Shown in pieces: positions 50,601 through 63,500 of a stretch of DNA of 64,000 nt; within the stretch, counting starts at the first letter, position 1, and each line of letters begins with the position of its first letter. The notes below the pieces were generated by a model. That model was not told the DNA's origin. It ran no database searches and worked only from the letters and a program-made list of their open reading frames with translations. Location: assembly GCF_037975245.1 (NCBI RefSeq), contig NC_092576.1, positions 12,577,111 through 12,641,110 of the forward strand, read 5' to 3'. This stretch comes from Apostichopus japonicus. Its lineage: Eukaryota > Echinodermata > Holothuroidea > Aspidochirotida > Stichopodidae. A program made the translations under genes and the position numbers.

Positions 50601-53600
50601 TGTAGCTTTATACTCAAAGCCATATTCAGTACAAAGCTGCAGTTCGCTCTTATCACAAAATGTTTTGTGAGTAGTACTTTGCCCATTGTGTTGCTGAACA
50701 ATACGCAGGGGGACGAATTGATTCTATCCGGATTTTTCTGATGAAATTAGATTATGTTGAACTAAAATATGTGTACAGGTTTAGATGCCGACTTAAAAAA
50801 TTGTTGTGAGGAAAACCAGAATGACATTGGGCAAAAATAAAAATGATTTTGAATCACCCCATTGCTCCCTTTGCCTTCTATGATGTAAAACATGCTTTGT
50901 CAATTTGCAGAAAGAAATCCAAAAACACATTATGTCAAATAAATGAGATATAAACTTGCAAATTACAAACAGTAACGGATGATGTGGAATAATGTCATAA
51001 AAACTGTAACAGAAACAATTGTAAGAAACAATCATCTCATCGATCCAATTCTGAAAGTGAGAACTGTACCCCCCCCCCCCCTAACACCATCCTCCCATTG
51101 TACGACAAAACAATACCCTTACTTTTACATAGTTACTCTATCAGAATTATATTAATTTAAATATACTTTTATTTTGTTAGTCTTGGCAGCTGACAATTTG
51201 CTCAACATTCCTGATGTTTTATGTACAGTTCTAGAAGTGTGACATTGTTAAACCCTGTATGACCTTGTTAGAAGTGAGCCACACTTGTACAGCAACTAAA
51301 GATGAGCTTTTAATTCTCACCGCTTCCTGATCTATCCATGGTAACTAGATATGTAAAGGAAAGAAAATGAAGCTAAACAAGTTTATATTCAATCAATATA
51401 CCAAAAGGGTTCAGAAAAAAGCAAAGAATAATTTCTGAGGGGCGAGTTATATTAAGTAATACAGAAAATGATACAGGTGGTATGAAGTAGCACAAACACT
51501 GTAAATCCAAAGGAAATTGTAAAATTTTAACATAGAATGGACAAAATAATTAAAGAAATGTATGCTGTATTTTTTTTACAGGGGGAGGCGTATATATGAT
51601 ATTCATGTGTTTCCAAGTAAGTAAGTGAAGGATGTTGAATATAAGCTATGCTGGTACCATGACTTGCAAAATGGTGCCAGGTCATCTTAAGAAGGGTAGA
51701 CATTGTAAAATAGCTTTACAAGAGTACAATCTACCCTCCACCACCCTCCCCTTTCCACCTAACACATATCACAATCAACAGGAACTGAACTCAAAGTCCT
51801 AGTCTCTTACTAGACTACAATAACAAGAACTAACGAGGATTGACAACACAGAAAGAAATATGAAGCTATCCACCCAAAGACTCTGAGGGACCAGCATTTT
51901 CCATCAAGTAGATTGGCAATGTCAGTGTGCGGACGGCAATTAAAATCCCCTGATAGACTTACGGTAACATATATTTATTTATGTATTAATATAGTAGCAA
52001 ATTTAAAGACATGGGTATCCGATGACTGTAACTTATTGGCTACCCTACACGATTTTTCTCACATATGAACTAGCTATATGTATAACACAGTTGTATGTAA
52101 CTGATTGCTCTTAACAAGAGTATGTAACTTTAGTGCCAGAAATATAGAATTCACTATTTATCACTTTAGCATATGAAGTTTAAAGTTAGAAAGTGCTTTA
52201 GATGTACACAGCAGAACCCATTACCATTTAGCAACATAACTATGGAGTTTTTAGTTTTATAATGAAACTCATGATATCATTGATGCTTGTCTAACTGGCT
52301 TTTACTTTCACTGAGTTGTGCAGTGTTGAAAATATTGGTCTCATGCGAGCGAGGCAAAAAATCATGACACATGTGTAAATTCTTTTATCAGTTATAGATC
52401 TATAATGGTCCATAGAGGTCAACAGGTAACCAGATTGCATAAGGGCAACCTGGCTAGTAAGGGTAATATTTAAATTGATTTGCTTGTTTTCAGACTTTGT
52501 GACAACTACGATTACTTCAGACTTTGTGACAACTATGATTACTTCTTATTCACGGTTAGGTCAGTTTCATATAACGGATGATAAATGGGGAGTGGGGCTG
52601 TGGGCAAGTGTTTTGTTGGCTCCCAGTATCTATTACCTACATCAGGTGAATAATGTATTCACGGTTTAATGATATAAGTACAAAGAGACATTAAAAAGGT
52701 TGATAAATATCAGTATGTTTTAATGATAGCTAGCTAATGTCTACGTTGACCTGCTGTCAACCATATGATCTGTGATATCATAAACATTTGTTTAAATAGG
52801 ACAAGTAGAAATCTTCTTTTCTTTGTGCTATAAGAATAGCAATGTCTATGTACCTGCATGGTAACTCAACATGCTTATAATAAGTTGAGGTTGATATGTA
52901 ACAGCATGTCAGAAAACCTTGAGAGTAATCCACAAGAGGTTACTGTAATTGCAAGGGTACATATGTGTAGCCACCTTTCACGGTGAGCAAGTTTTTGTCC
53001 AAATTTCAGGAGCTAGAGGCTTATGGCCTAATTGCCACCTTATTATTTCATGTCACAAAATTGGCTCAACCTTAGGAACTTGACCACCTTGTTGTAGTAG
53101 AAGGGGTAAATCTTATGTTGTCTAGAGGAGGGTGAAGGGGAGGGCTGTCCCTACTCTTTAAGATATTTGTAAAAATAAATGGTACTTAGAGGCAAAACAG
53201 GTGATATGTTTCTTCACACTTGAAACAATGTTGAAGATTTATCAACTGTGTATGTTGTACTGCATGTTGTATCTTTAAATACTGCACTTCAGAATTTTCT
53301 TGTAAAGGTAGTCTCTCAACAAGTGAGAGATCACCCCCTTACTCCTTGATTTTATTATTGGGGTTTAGAGTACCAACCAATAATACATTTTTGCCACCCT
53401 GCTACCCTCTCTCTCAATTTGAATTTGTGTCCTTGTTTTTTTTTTTGGGGGGGGGAGGGGGGATACATGAATTCTAGTCTACATCTATTCTAGGAAGGGG
53501 TTCATCATCATTACAACTACATTTTGTGTAATACAATTTTAATTCTTGCCAATGCATACAACATTATGTATCTGCAATTTAACACAATTTCCTGCAAGCA

Positions 53601-56600
53601 GAGTTAAAGAAAGAGTTAAAGAGTAAAATGTTATTCAAGTCCACCTAAAATAGCGTTGGCATGGCACATCATGGCTTCTGGCATATTCAAAAATTATTGA
53701 AAATCTATTACTACTGCCAATACTAGTTATATCCAGATGTAAGATCTAAAGATGCAAATTACCGGTAGCAGATGCCGGGAGAATCCCTAATTCATTCTTT
53801 CTCATCTGAGTTTATTGTATTAATGAGTCAAAACAACACCAAAATTACAGATGACAAAACACGTATACCTTCAAAGACTTGATACTTCATAGTTTCTCAA
53901 TTTCTATCACATCCCTGATATCCAAGGTACAAAATGTAATAAACTTAGCTTTCCTCGCATGTGGGCAATCTTTATATTCTACAGAAGTCTTCTTATGAAC
54001 TGTTAATTTAGGTATCCATCGGTACCTGTCTCAACTGTGTCGAATTCTTCTCTCCACCACTGCATACTACAATATATTCATTGTTTTTGATCAATTGTGT
54101 TAGCTCTACAATTAAAAAAGTGGAATATTTAAATAGGCATTTTATTTTATTTATAGCACTAATTAGGCAAACTGTCTTCAACTACATATGGCCTGTGGAT
54201 TTGATCAAAGGTATCCAACACAACCCATTACCATTTCACAAACTGACTGGTGAGAAATTATTATGTAAAGACTCGCCAGACTCTCATCAACAAAGGAAGT
54301 TATGTCATCAGTAATGTTCCTGCTTGACTTTTTCTTTCACTTTCTTGGAGGAAACGTACCAAAGAAATGTTGAAAACTGTATCAACTGGATGCCAAGGGA
54401 AAGTACAAAAAAATCAACTTTCCATTTAGTGGATTTATTAAGATTTATCAAGGTGAAAATTCATCAGGTCTGTGATCATTTTTGTAACAGACATTAATGT
54501 ATTTCTTTGTGCTTTATTGATCTTGGGTTCTTGGTCTGACATAGATAAAGCACAGGACTAATATCATTATTCAAAACACCTTTTCCTAATCAACATAATT
54601 AGTTATTTACAAAACTAGTAGTCTTGCCTGATCAGCTCCATGTTACCTCCCAGGAGTTTTGAAGCACCCCCCACCCCCAAAACAAAATGTTGACATCTGC
54701 TGGAGTTTTTTCAACCAAATTTGCGAGCTATTTTCAATAGCATTACAATATAATGTAAATTTAGAAAGCACATGTGCTTGAGTCTCCTGGAAATATCTCT
54801 TAAATATAGCCAGTATTATAATTGAAGTGCAAATAATGTTCATCTTAGACAGCAGATATTATTCTATTGAACAATGGAAAGTAGAATTCTGTATTACTTT
54901 GTTTTTTACTTTTAACATGCATTGGGTCCAGAAGCTACATGCATGTCTTGAATGACTGACTGACAACAACATATATGCACAAATTACAGTAAACCAACCA
55001 AAAACTTCTTTTGCAATGCCTTAGTATATAGCTCATCGGCAAATGGCATACGACTAATCAATTTTCTTGAGTTTTGGATGCACTGGCAAGGGAAGGGTAC
55101 GAAAGTTTAGGATGGAAAAGGAAAAATGTTTCCTGTTATTCAGTTTACATTTTATTAAACAAAGAATTAATCGTGACATACGTAACATATAGCAAGTGAA
55201 GCACATATGCTTCATACATTGTGATCACAGTAAAAGAATAGAATCACTTGCTGAGGCAATTTTACAGGGTGTTATTCACTCTTACAAATAGTAAAAAACT
55301 CACGTAATGCACGTTTCCATTGAAACAGAATGATTGAGAAGTATGTCACATATTGAATTATTAATAAATGACTTAGCCTTGGCAAATCTAGGGTTTATAT
55401 TAAAAGAAAGTAATCGCAACTATTATTTTGTATAAATAAGGCTGACAATACAGAGGAGTGTGGTTGCACTGTAAAGACCGATTACTAGCCATACATTCTA
55501 CTCAACACTACGACGCTCTGACAAATTGGAAGGGACCAAGTCATCTGAATAATTTATGATGCATACAAAACAAAAAATGGACCCAGTTTATTTAACATGT
55601 ACACCTCTTTGTGTACATTGACACATTGGTAAGCAATTTAATGTATGATATGCAGAACCTAATATCAAATATGTTGTTTGTATGTCAGATTGAGGCCTTG
55701 ATCTTTCTTTAGGCCTTTAGGGAATTTGTTGATTAGGCAAGTTTCTAAACAATTAATGTTCCACCAGGAATAGGCAGTAACAAATCACTTTCTACCCAGA
55801 TTCAAATAAAATTTAAACCACAACCCAGCTGACCTGTCCTGCTATTATACACTTATCATACACTTACCATTAACATCAGCATATTGTAAACCATTCTGTA
55901 CAAGATATGCATCGTGTGACCCCCAAGATCGTCTGATTAATCCATATTTACCTATTGAGAAGAACAAGACAAACGCATTAAGAATCAGATGTCACTAATT
56001 CCATATTGAGAATATCAGAACTAGATGCATTCATGTAAAGGAAAAAAAAACTTGTTATTGATTTTGCCTTTTTACCATTTACTCGACAGTTATTCATTGC
56101 TCACAGAGATATATATTCTTAAATGACTTGGTGTCCCTTAAAAAACTCAACAATTGCAGATTTTGATTTTCAAGTTGAATAATTTTTGAAAATGTATCCA
56201 TAAATAAAACAATAGGATAAACTTGGTAACATGTTTGCAATATTTTGGATAATACTAAACTGTTCAGCACACTTTCTGGTTTGGTGATTTAAACATGATT
56301 GGTTCAGCAGACCAATGAGGTTGTTCATCTTTGTTTTAACACCGATTTTTTACCAACATTGAATTGAATTTGAATAGTTTTTGTCAAACAATCGGTATAC
56401 CAGTGTGAAGCAGAGGCTGCTCTAAAACATAAATTGTATTGTCTTTGCTTTCACAAATTTCCCAGTAACTTCATTTTTACCTTTGCCAGTAGACATCAAG
56501 CTGATCCCCCCCCCCCCCCCCGCCTTCTCCCTCCTTCTACCTTCCTCATACGCACACATATGACATAATAACTGAATTACAGACTAATTTTAACATAAGA

Positions 56601-57551
56601 GAATACAAAATGACATAACATGCTGAATCCTACAAGAACTTATCATATTGTGTTGTATGATATTTTGTGATATAACCATTACATGTTGCTAGTCGTAGTG
56701 CAATACTCAATACATATCACTATCCATGACAACTATTTAATATGAATGGATGGGTGAACCTTGTCACATAATATCCACTCAACATGGAGATGGTGGCAAT
56801 AGAAAGCCTTCATTTGTATTAGATGCTCACATGAGAATGAAACTGTTTCATAATGAATTAATGGATGCCAGATGAACATTAAATTGGTCAGATTTGAATG
56901 ATTAGAGATGTAATATGCTATAATATGGAAATTGCATGAGAATTTCCTCCTCTTGAAAATTTACAATTATGGTGCAATTTGTACAGATGATGCTAAAATT
57001 AGAGAAACACTGAACAAAGGAGGTCCCACAGAATTCCCCAGTCTAAGACACATAACTCAAAAGTATTCAAAATGAGATTGTTCATATATTATATCTTTTT
57101 TTTTTTGCAGTGATTGGATTTGATATGGGGAGGGCGGCTGGATAAGGGACTTTCTGGTGGGGAAATCTCTCTTGAGAGATCATCTGATAAATTATGGAGT
57201 AAAATTATCCACTTAAACATTTGCATTTCATGGAGGAGGGGAGGGTTGGGTGTGTGGGTGGGGTAAAATTCAGGTGGTGAACCATTGTAATCATTACCAT
57301 GCCAATGTAAACCGTACACACTTCTTTCAATAGCTGTAATCCGCACATGAAACTGACAAATACCTAAAAAGGCTCATCTCAGTTCAACTGATAATGAGAA
57401 CAAACAAAATGCATTTGGTTATCAGTTATAATGTTATTTTTCAATTAAATTGTCATCACCCAGTCTGCAAGTAGCATAATTCTATCATGTAACACTGTCA
57501 ATCACATAGAAATAAAATTGCTATTATAAACACATACTACTGTAGTTACAA

Positions 57552-57582
<31 letters not shown>

Positions 57583-60500
57583 TGTATGTATGTATGTATG
57601 TATGTATGTATGTATGTATGTATGTATGTATGTATGTATGTATGTATGTATGTATGTATGTATGTATGTATGTATGTATGCCTGTATGTATGTATGTATG
57701 TATGTATGTATGTATGTATGTATGTATGTATGTATGTATGTATGTATGTATGTATGTATGTATGTATGTATGTATGTATGTATGTATGTATGTATGTATG
57801 TATGTATGTATGTATGTATGTATGTATGTATGTATGTATGTATGTATGTATGCGTGTATGTATGTATGTATATTAAATCCTCCTGCAAGCAGGAACTCGC
57901 GAAGAAGCCTCATTGGCTTATCAAAGCCGCAAGCTGACCGAAGTCAGTCTCTTACATTCATATTTAACGTCCATGATTATGAATTGTTAATTGTCAACAA
58001 CTTTGTAACTGGACGACAAACATTAATCTGGGAGTGACTCGAACCGGGGACCTTATGATTGGAAGGCACCGGCGTTAATCACTGAGCTAAACATCCGACG
58101 AAATAAAAAATACAAAGTAAAGTTAGTAAAAGATGTGAGATGTCTTCTTATTTTAAATACTATATTGAAATGATATCTGCAACTCAGTTATAAATATAAT
58201 AACATTTTAAATACACAAATGCAATAATAACACCAATCTATAGACTGTACAAGATGAGTCCAAGGTCTCATAATGCTTCCCACGGTGAATATACAGCTCT
58301 GCTAATACAAAAATAATTGAAAAAATAAACAAACATAAATTTGAAATTGAGAAAAGCAGTGAATCTTCAGTCAAATGGTATGTGATACCGCTAGCAATCA
58401 ACAGTATACTTGATATTCAATTAAGAAACAAGAGTTATTATGATACAGCCCTGGAAATAGAATGGTGCATGCAGAACACATGATGCAGGATTCTGGTCAC
58501 ATAATCTAGGAACCAATGGTTCACTGTACTGTCTATAAGTTGATGAATGTGTAGAACTTCTGAAATGCTGACACTGTACTATCATTGATTGAGTAAAAGT
58601 ACATATTTTTATATTTACAGACTTCAATATACACTATTAGTTCATTACTTTTGTTCTGTGCAGTCCTGCTGTGAGGGGGGGGGGGTGCGAGTAGGGAGGG
58701 GGGCAACAAAATTCAGTTGAGTGACTAGTGAAATATGTAATACAAAATATTATACTTTAACTTCGGATAAAAAAGTGCTTAACAAAGTGGGTCTGGTGAC
58801 ACAATTGTGTATGGCACTGTGCCTGGCTCTTAATGTCACTGGTTTTGTGTTCACCTTACTTGAATAATGCTTTCTTTAGCCTCACAAGATGCAACTGTGC
58901 ATAGTAGAACTATTGTGCGGCACTTTAACATGAGTTTGGAGAAAAATATCAAAGATTTAAAGGAAAGGCAAACCCAACCACCATCTTGAGCTGATTTGAT
59001 AGACATGGTAAATATCAAAGGTGGAGGTGATTTGTATTTTACTTTCTAATTACTTTTTAAATCATATTTTCAATAGTTAAGCAAATGCTTAAAACAGGCA
59101 TCTCTACTGTACTGCAAAAAACCTACCAGAGGTTGTTGAAACATTACCATCACTATTCTACACTAACCGTTAATATTATTACCATCACATGGAGGAAATA
59201 TCAGATAATGAACCATTCTTTTTAGGTGGAGTTTATGATCACCTAATAACTGGCTTCATGATAATTCAAGTCAACCTAATGATGAGAATAGTAAATGATG
59301 TGAATGAGAATTCAGTTTTAATGATATTAGATATTTAGAATGTCGGTCAGAAATATATATGTGCATGTCTATGGATAACTATCCTGCATACATGGACATT
59401 CACACACAAACATTTCCAGAGGAATGAAAGTACCCTTCAGTTACAATAACAATGTAAGCGTCAATATAATTTTCCAGTAAACAAACAAACAAACTTGAAC
59501 TGGATTATCAGGTGTCTGTTTTCACTTTTCTCTGATAGTGGATACCAGTTCTTCCATACTGTTTGTGTCACATGCCCTATAAATGTTGATATCTGTATAT
59601 TTTAACAACTGGTACAAACAAATAATATTTGCAATGTAGTGTCTGCTATAATTAACTTAATTAAAAGACTTAATAATTATATAAAATGAATGTTTACCGG
59701 TGAATACATGTACAGTGTGTACTGAACATGTTCACATGTACAGTACACTGAACATGTATGCACTGGTTCACATTCATTTTATATTCTGATATAGGGTTGG
59801 ATAGAGGATGTGAGTAAGGAGGGGGAGGGGGGGGGGGCTACATGCATACAGACAATTTGAAGCAGAAGATTACCATAACAAAGTAGTATACCTTGAATGC
59901 ATGTGTTATATGTAGTCTCTTTGCAGTAAAAGTCAGTCACATATTGTATGTATATAAAAATAAATCACTAAGGTGGATCAACGTCCCCAATATGGAGTCA
60001 AACAACCATCTACTCTACAGTACTGTACTGTGCAGTACTTTTACAACTAATGTATCACTCAATCACTATGACCATTGCAAAGGTTCATTTAAATTCACTA
60101 AGAGAGAGAGAGAAGGAAAGAAAGAAAGAAATGAAGAAGGTCCCATAATCAATATTGAACAATGCAGTTTATTAACTTGAAATTGCCAAAGGTTGATTTG
60201 TGTACAAATAAAGTCAATTTTAAATTTTCAACTTTGTGTCTTCCTACAAAAAAGGTGTCTGTGTTTCAGAATGATTTGATTCAGCATAATTTATTTATTG
60301 CTTATAGGAAAAAGTGTCATGAGAAGACTAATTCAAAGTTGAAATTATATTAAAATAGTCGGAAAGAGGATCTTGAAACTATTGAAAATAATTACCATAA
60401 CCACTTCCTATATGCCATTTTTTGGAGATATCATTAAAGCAAATTAAATCTAAAACATGCCTTTGTTTGTGAATATAGAGCTCACGCAAAGTAGGGCCAG

Positions 60501-63500
60501 AAAAGTCCCCGTATCTCATTTTCTGCCATTTTAATTATTTGTTACGAAAAATGAGAACGTACCTTGTCCTAAAAATTAGCGAAATTAGAAGACTGGTCAC
60601 ATGTCTTCCACAATATCTGCATATCAGACATAAAATACTTTCAATCAATAGTCATAAACCAAATTGACCCGTTGACCTCCTCGAAGATTAAACACATTAT
60701 GAGGTTCAAAGCACTTATTAATATTAATCCGACGTCTGCCATCTTCAATCAGCTGGTTAGCCGAACGACGGGACCAATTGGTTCAGTTGTCAATCCAATG
60801 CATATGCGGACGGCCTGGTTTGCGTTTGCAGCCGTAGTTAGACCTTTACACCGCACAGCGTGTCCATACCACTTTGCTTAACGTTGAAGAACATTTTCAG
60901 AAGAGAACAACCAACGTCCTGCAATATTTGTGTTCAATTCATCATTTGACACGTATCGTTCCAAGTTAGGCATTGCAAACGGCGCCATATTTCTCTGCCC
61001 AAAGCATCAAGGCGATGCATGTCAGCCACTATCATGGTCCAAGTGCTACAGCTGCAAATTGACGTGATGCCACCAAAGCCTTAGTCAGGTGGAGTTTGAC
61101 ATCCATGGAAATATGATTGACTTCAGATAAGTGCAATTGTTGAGAGTCACTTTTTTTCATGGCTACACGAGCACGGATCTCTCGGCTGTCGTTGAGATTG
61201 TAGGTGATATAGGTGCCAAGTTATTTGAACTCTGGTGTACGCTCCAAATGATTGCTCGTGTATGAGATGGTGTCATCAATTATAGAAGTTTGGATGATCA
61301 TGTACTCTGTCTTGTGAGGATGAATTACCAGACCATAGTCATCAGCAATGTCGCCAAGAGTATTCAACATTTCTCCAGCATCAGCAGCAGAGAGTACCAT
61401 CAAAACTAAGTCGTCTGCATAACGTTGTTCCTTTGTGGAAATTCCATCAACATTTGGGGCAGGCAGAAGTTTTGTGCGTTCGTCCCATTCACGCATTAAC
61501 AACTACTACATTCAAAATACTTTACATTTATGCAAAAGATGCCTCCAAACTTGAGGGAAAATTTAGGGCTTTTATGATGCAACCTGAATTTGGTTGTTAG
61601 GCGTGGCTCTATCCTAGGAATCAAACAGTTTTAAAAAGCCGAATTTCATCCTTTGAGACGTGGCAATACACCATATCAGTTTCAGGCGATTCTAAGAGGG
61701 TTGACTTTTGAATCGACCCAAAAAATATGTTAACTTGGTATGGATTGACCCATTTAGCTCTCAAATATACAAGGAAGATATGTCACCACATGATATCAAT
61801 AAAGCGTGGCAGGGGAATTTAACCTCCTCAACCATGCTTGTCACATCACCACCCCCACCCCTTCAGTCGGCTCCGGTATAACAAAGCACACACCCAAGGC
61901 ACATAAGAAAGCATTAATATTACTTTCTTACTTAGTAATCTTCTGGACATATTATTTGCATAAACATATAAACATACGGCTCTGGCCACCAGAAAATAAA
62001 ATCTGAATTATATTCCTTTCAATATCCTGAATAAAACCGGTTAAGCACGCAAACAACGTATTTAAACACCAGCTCTGTTTATTAACTAATACACCAGTAA
62101 TACCTTAGCAAACGACTTTGAAGTGACCTTCAGGGTGCATATTGGTATAACTGCTACTGCTACGACACTACGAATTTCCCTCTGATATATTGGTCATTTG
62201 ATAAATTTTCGTCGAAGTCGATCCGTTTAAAGGAATGGATGGTCAAACTTTCTATACAGCCCCTCCATGAATGTACGTATACACACGATAAGGAACATAA
62301 CCAAATTGGCCAAACAATTACTTCCTTCTATGGTTATCCCAGCCCATGTACTGTAGTGTATCAAAGTGATCAGAACCGGATATATACGGCATATACGGCT
62401 CTGAAAGTGATGTTGGAATAGCGTCCTCTATTTGAAAGGATTGTGCGTTATGTAAGTGAAGGTGTTTTAGCCAAATCTGATTCAATCTTCACTAAGATCT
62501 TGTCTAAGCGAGAAGAACACTACAATTACCTACTGGGGAGGTGTGAGGGTGGGGAAGGGGGCGGCTTCAAAATATCCACTTTGGTAGATGTTACCGTGAC
62601 CCAAATGGGACATAAGACATTTCAACCTATTCATCTCGAAATGTTGATTACTCTATCTCAAAAGTTTGCTTTAATTCCCAAGTTTCCATTATTTTCTGTG
62701 AATTTCGACCTTTTTATCCAAAAGCTGTTAATATTTTCTTCTTCAACATTATCTTGAAATTGCCACCATATATTTATACAAAATTCCTGCCTTTTCATCT
62801 GAATATAGTTGAACTATTTTATGAAATGATATATACACGCTTCTTGTTATTATTATATTATGACTTAGAGTGGATGTTTATGAGAGGATTTGACGTACAC
62901 AAACTCTTTAATTCGTTATACTTTGCGGCAAAATTACGACTTCGGATGTCAAACATTTCCGTTCTATTAATGTATTCCTATTTTTAAATAAACACGACCT
63001 AAATCAATAAAACTAATCTTTTAAATCCTGCATTACCGATTTATTTTTCTCTAATCGTAACATTTTTTATGTTTGTACTTGACTCCCCTTAAAATCACTC
63101 TCTTATTTCCGTTCCATTAATATATTCCTATTTTTAAATAAACACGACCTAAATGCCCTAGTATATTGCTTTACTTTCCTCACCATAAAATTTCGTTATT
63201 TGTATTATTTATAGTATGATAATAATTATTCTAATTATAACCCAATCCAATCTATTTATCTCTATCTACTCTATTATCAGTAATTCGATTCGTTCATTCT
63301 AGATTCCTATCTCATGTGTGGATCTTTGGGAGTGCTCTCCTAGAGTTGATGAGTCTGGTCTGAACCTTATCCTTGAGTCTGGTCTCTCTCTCTCTATCCT
63401 GAGTTCTCTCCAGGAGCTGCAGATCGATGACGACAGGAGACTAACTAATGAAGAGTTGGCGGCCATCTTGTCTTACTCCTCACAGTGTACAAGCTTGCAG

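Noticed and set aside
57502-58037. Long ORFs on both strands with YVCM/HTYI repeats
   Set aside because: They are translations of the (TATG)n array; every frame on both strands is open because the unit contains no stop in these phases.
58028-58100. tRNA gene on the minus strand
   Set aside because: Right length and boxes, but the T and acceptor stems do not pair; treated as the head of a SINE-like repeat.
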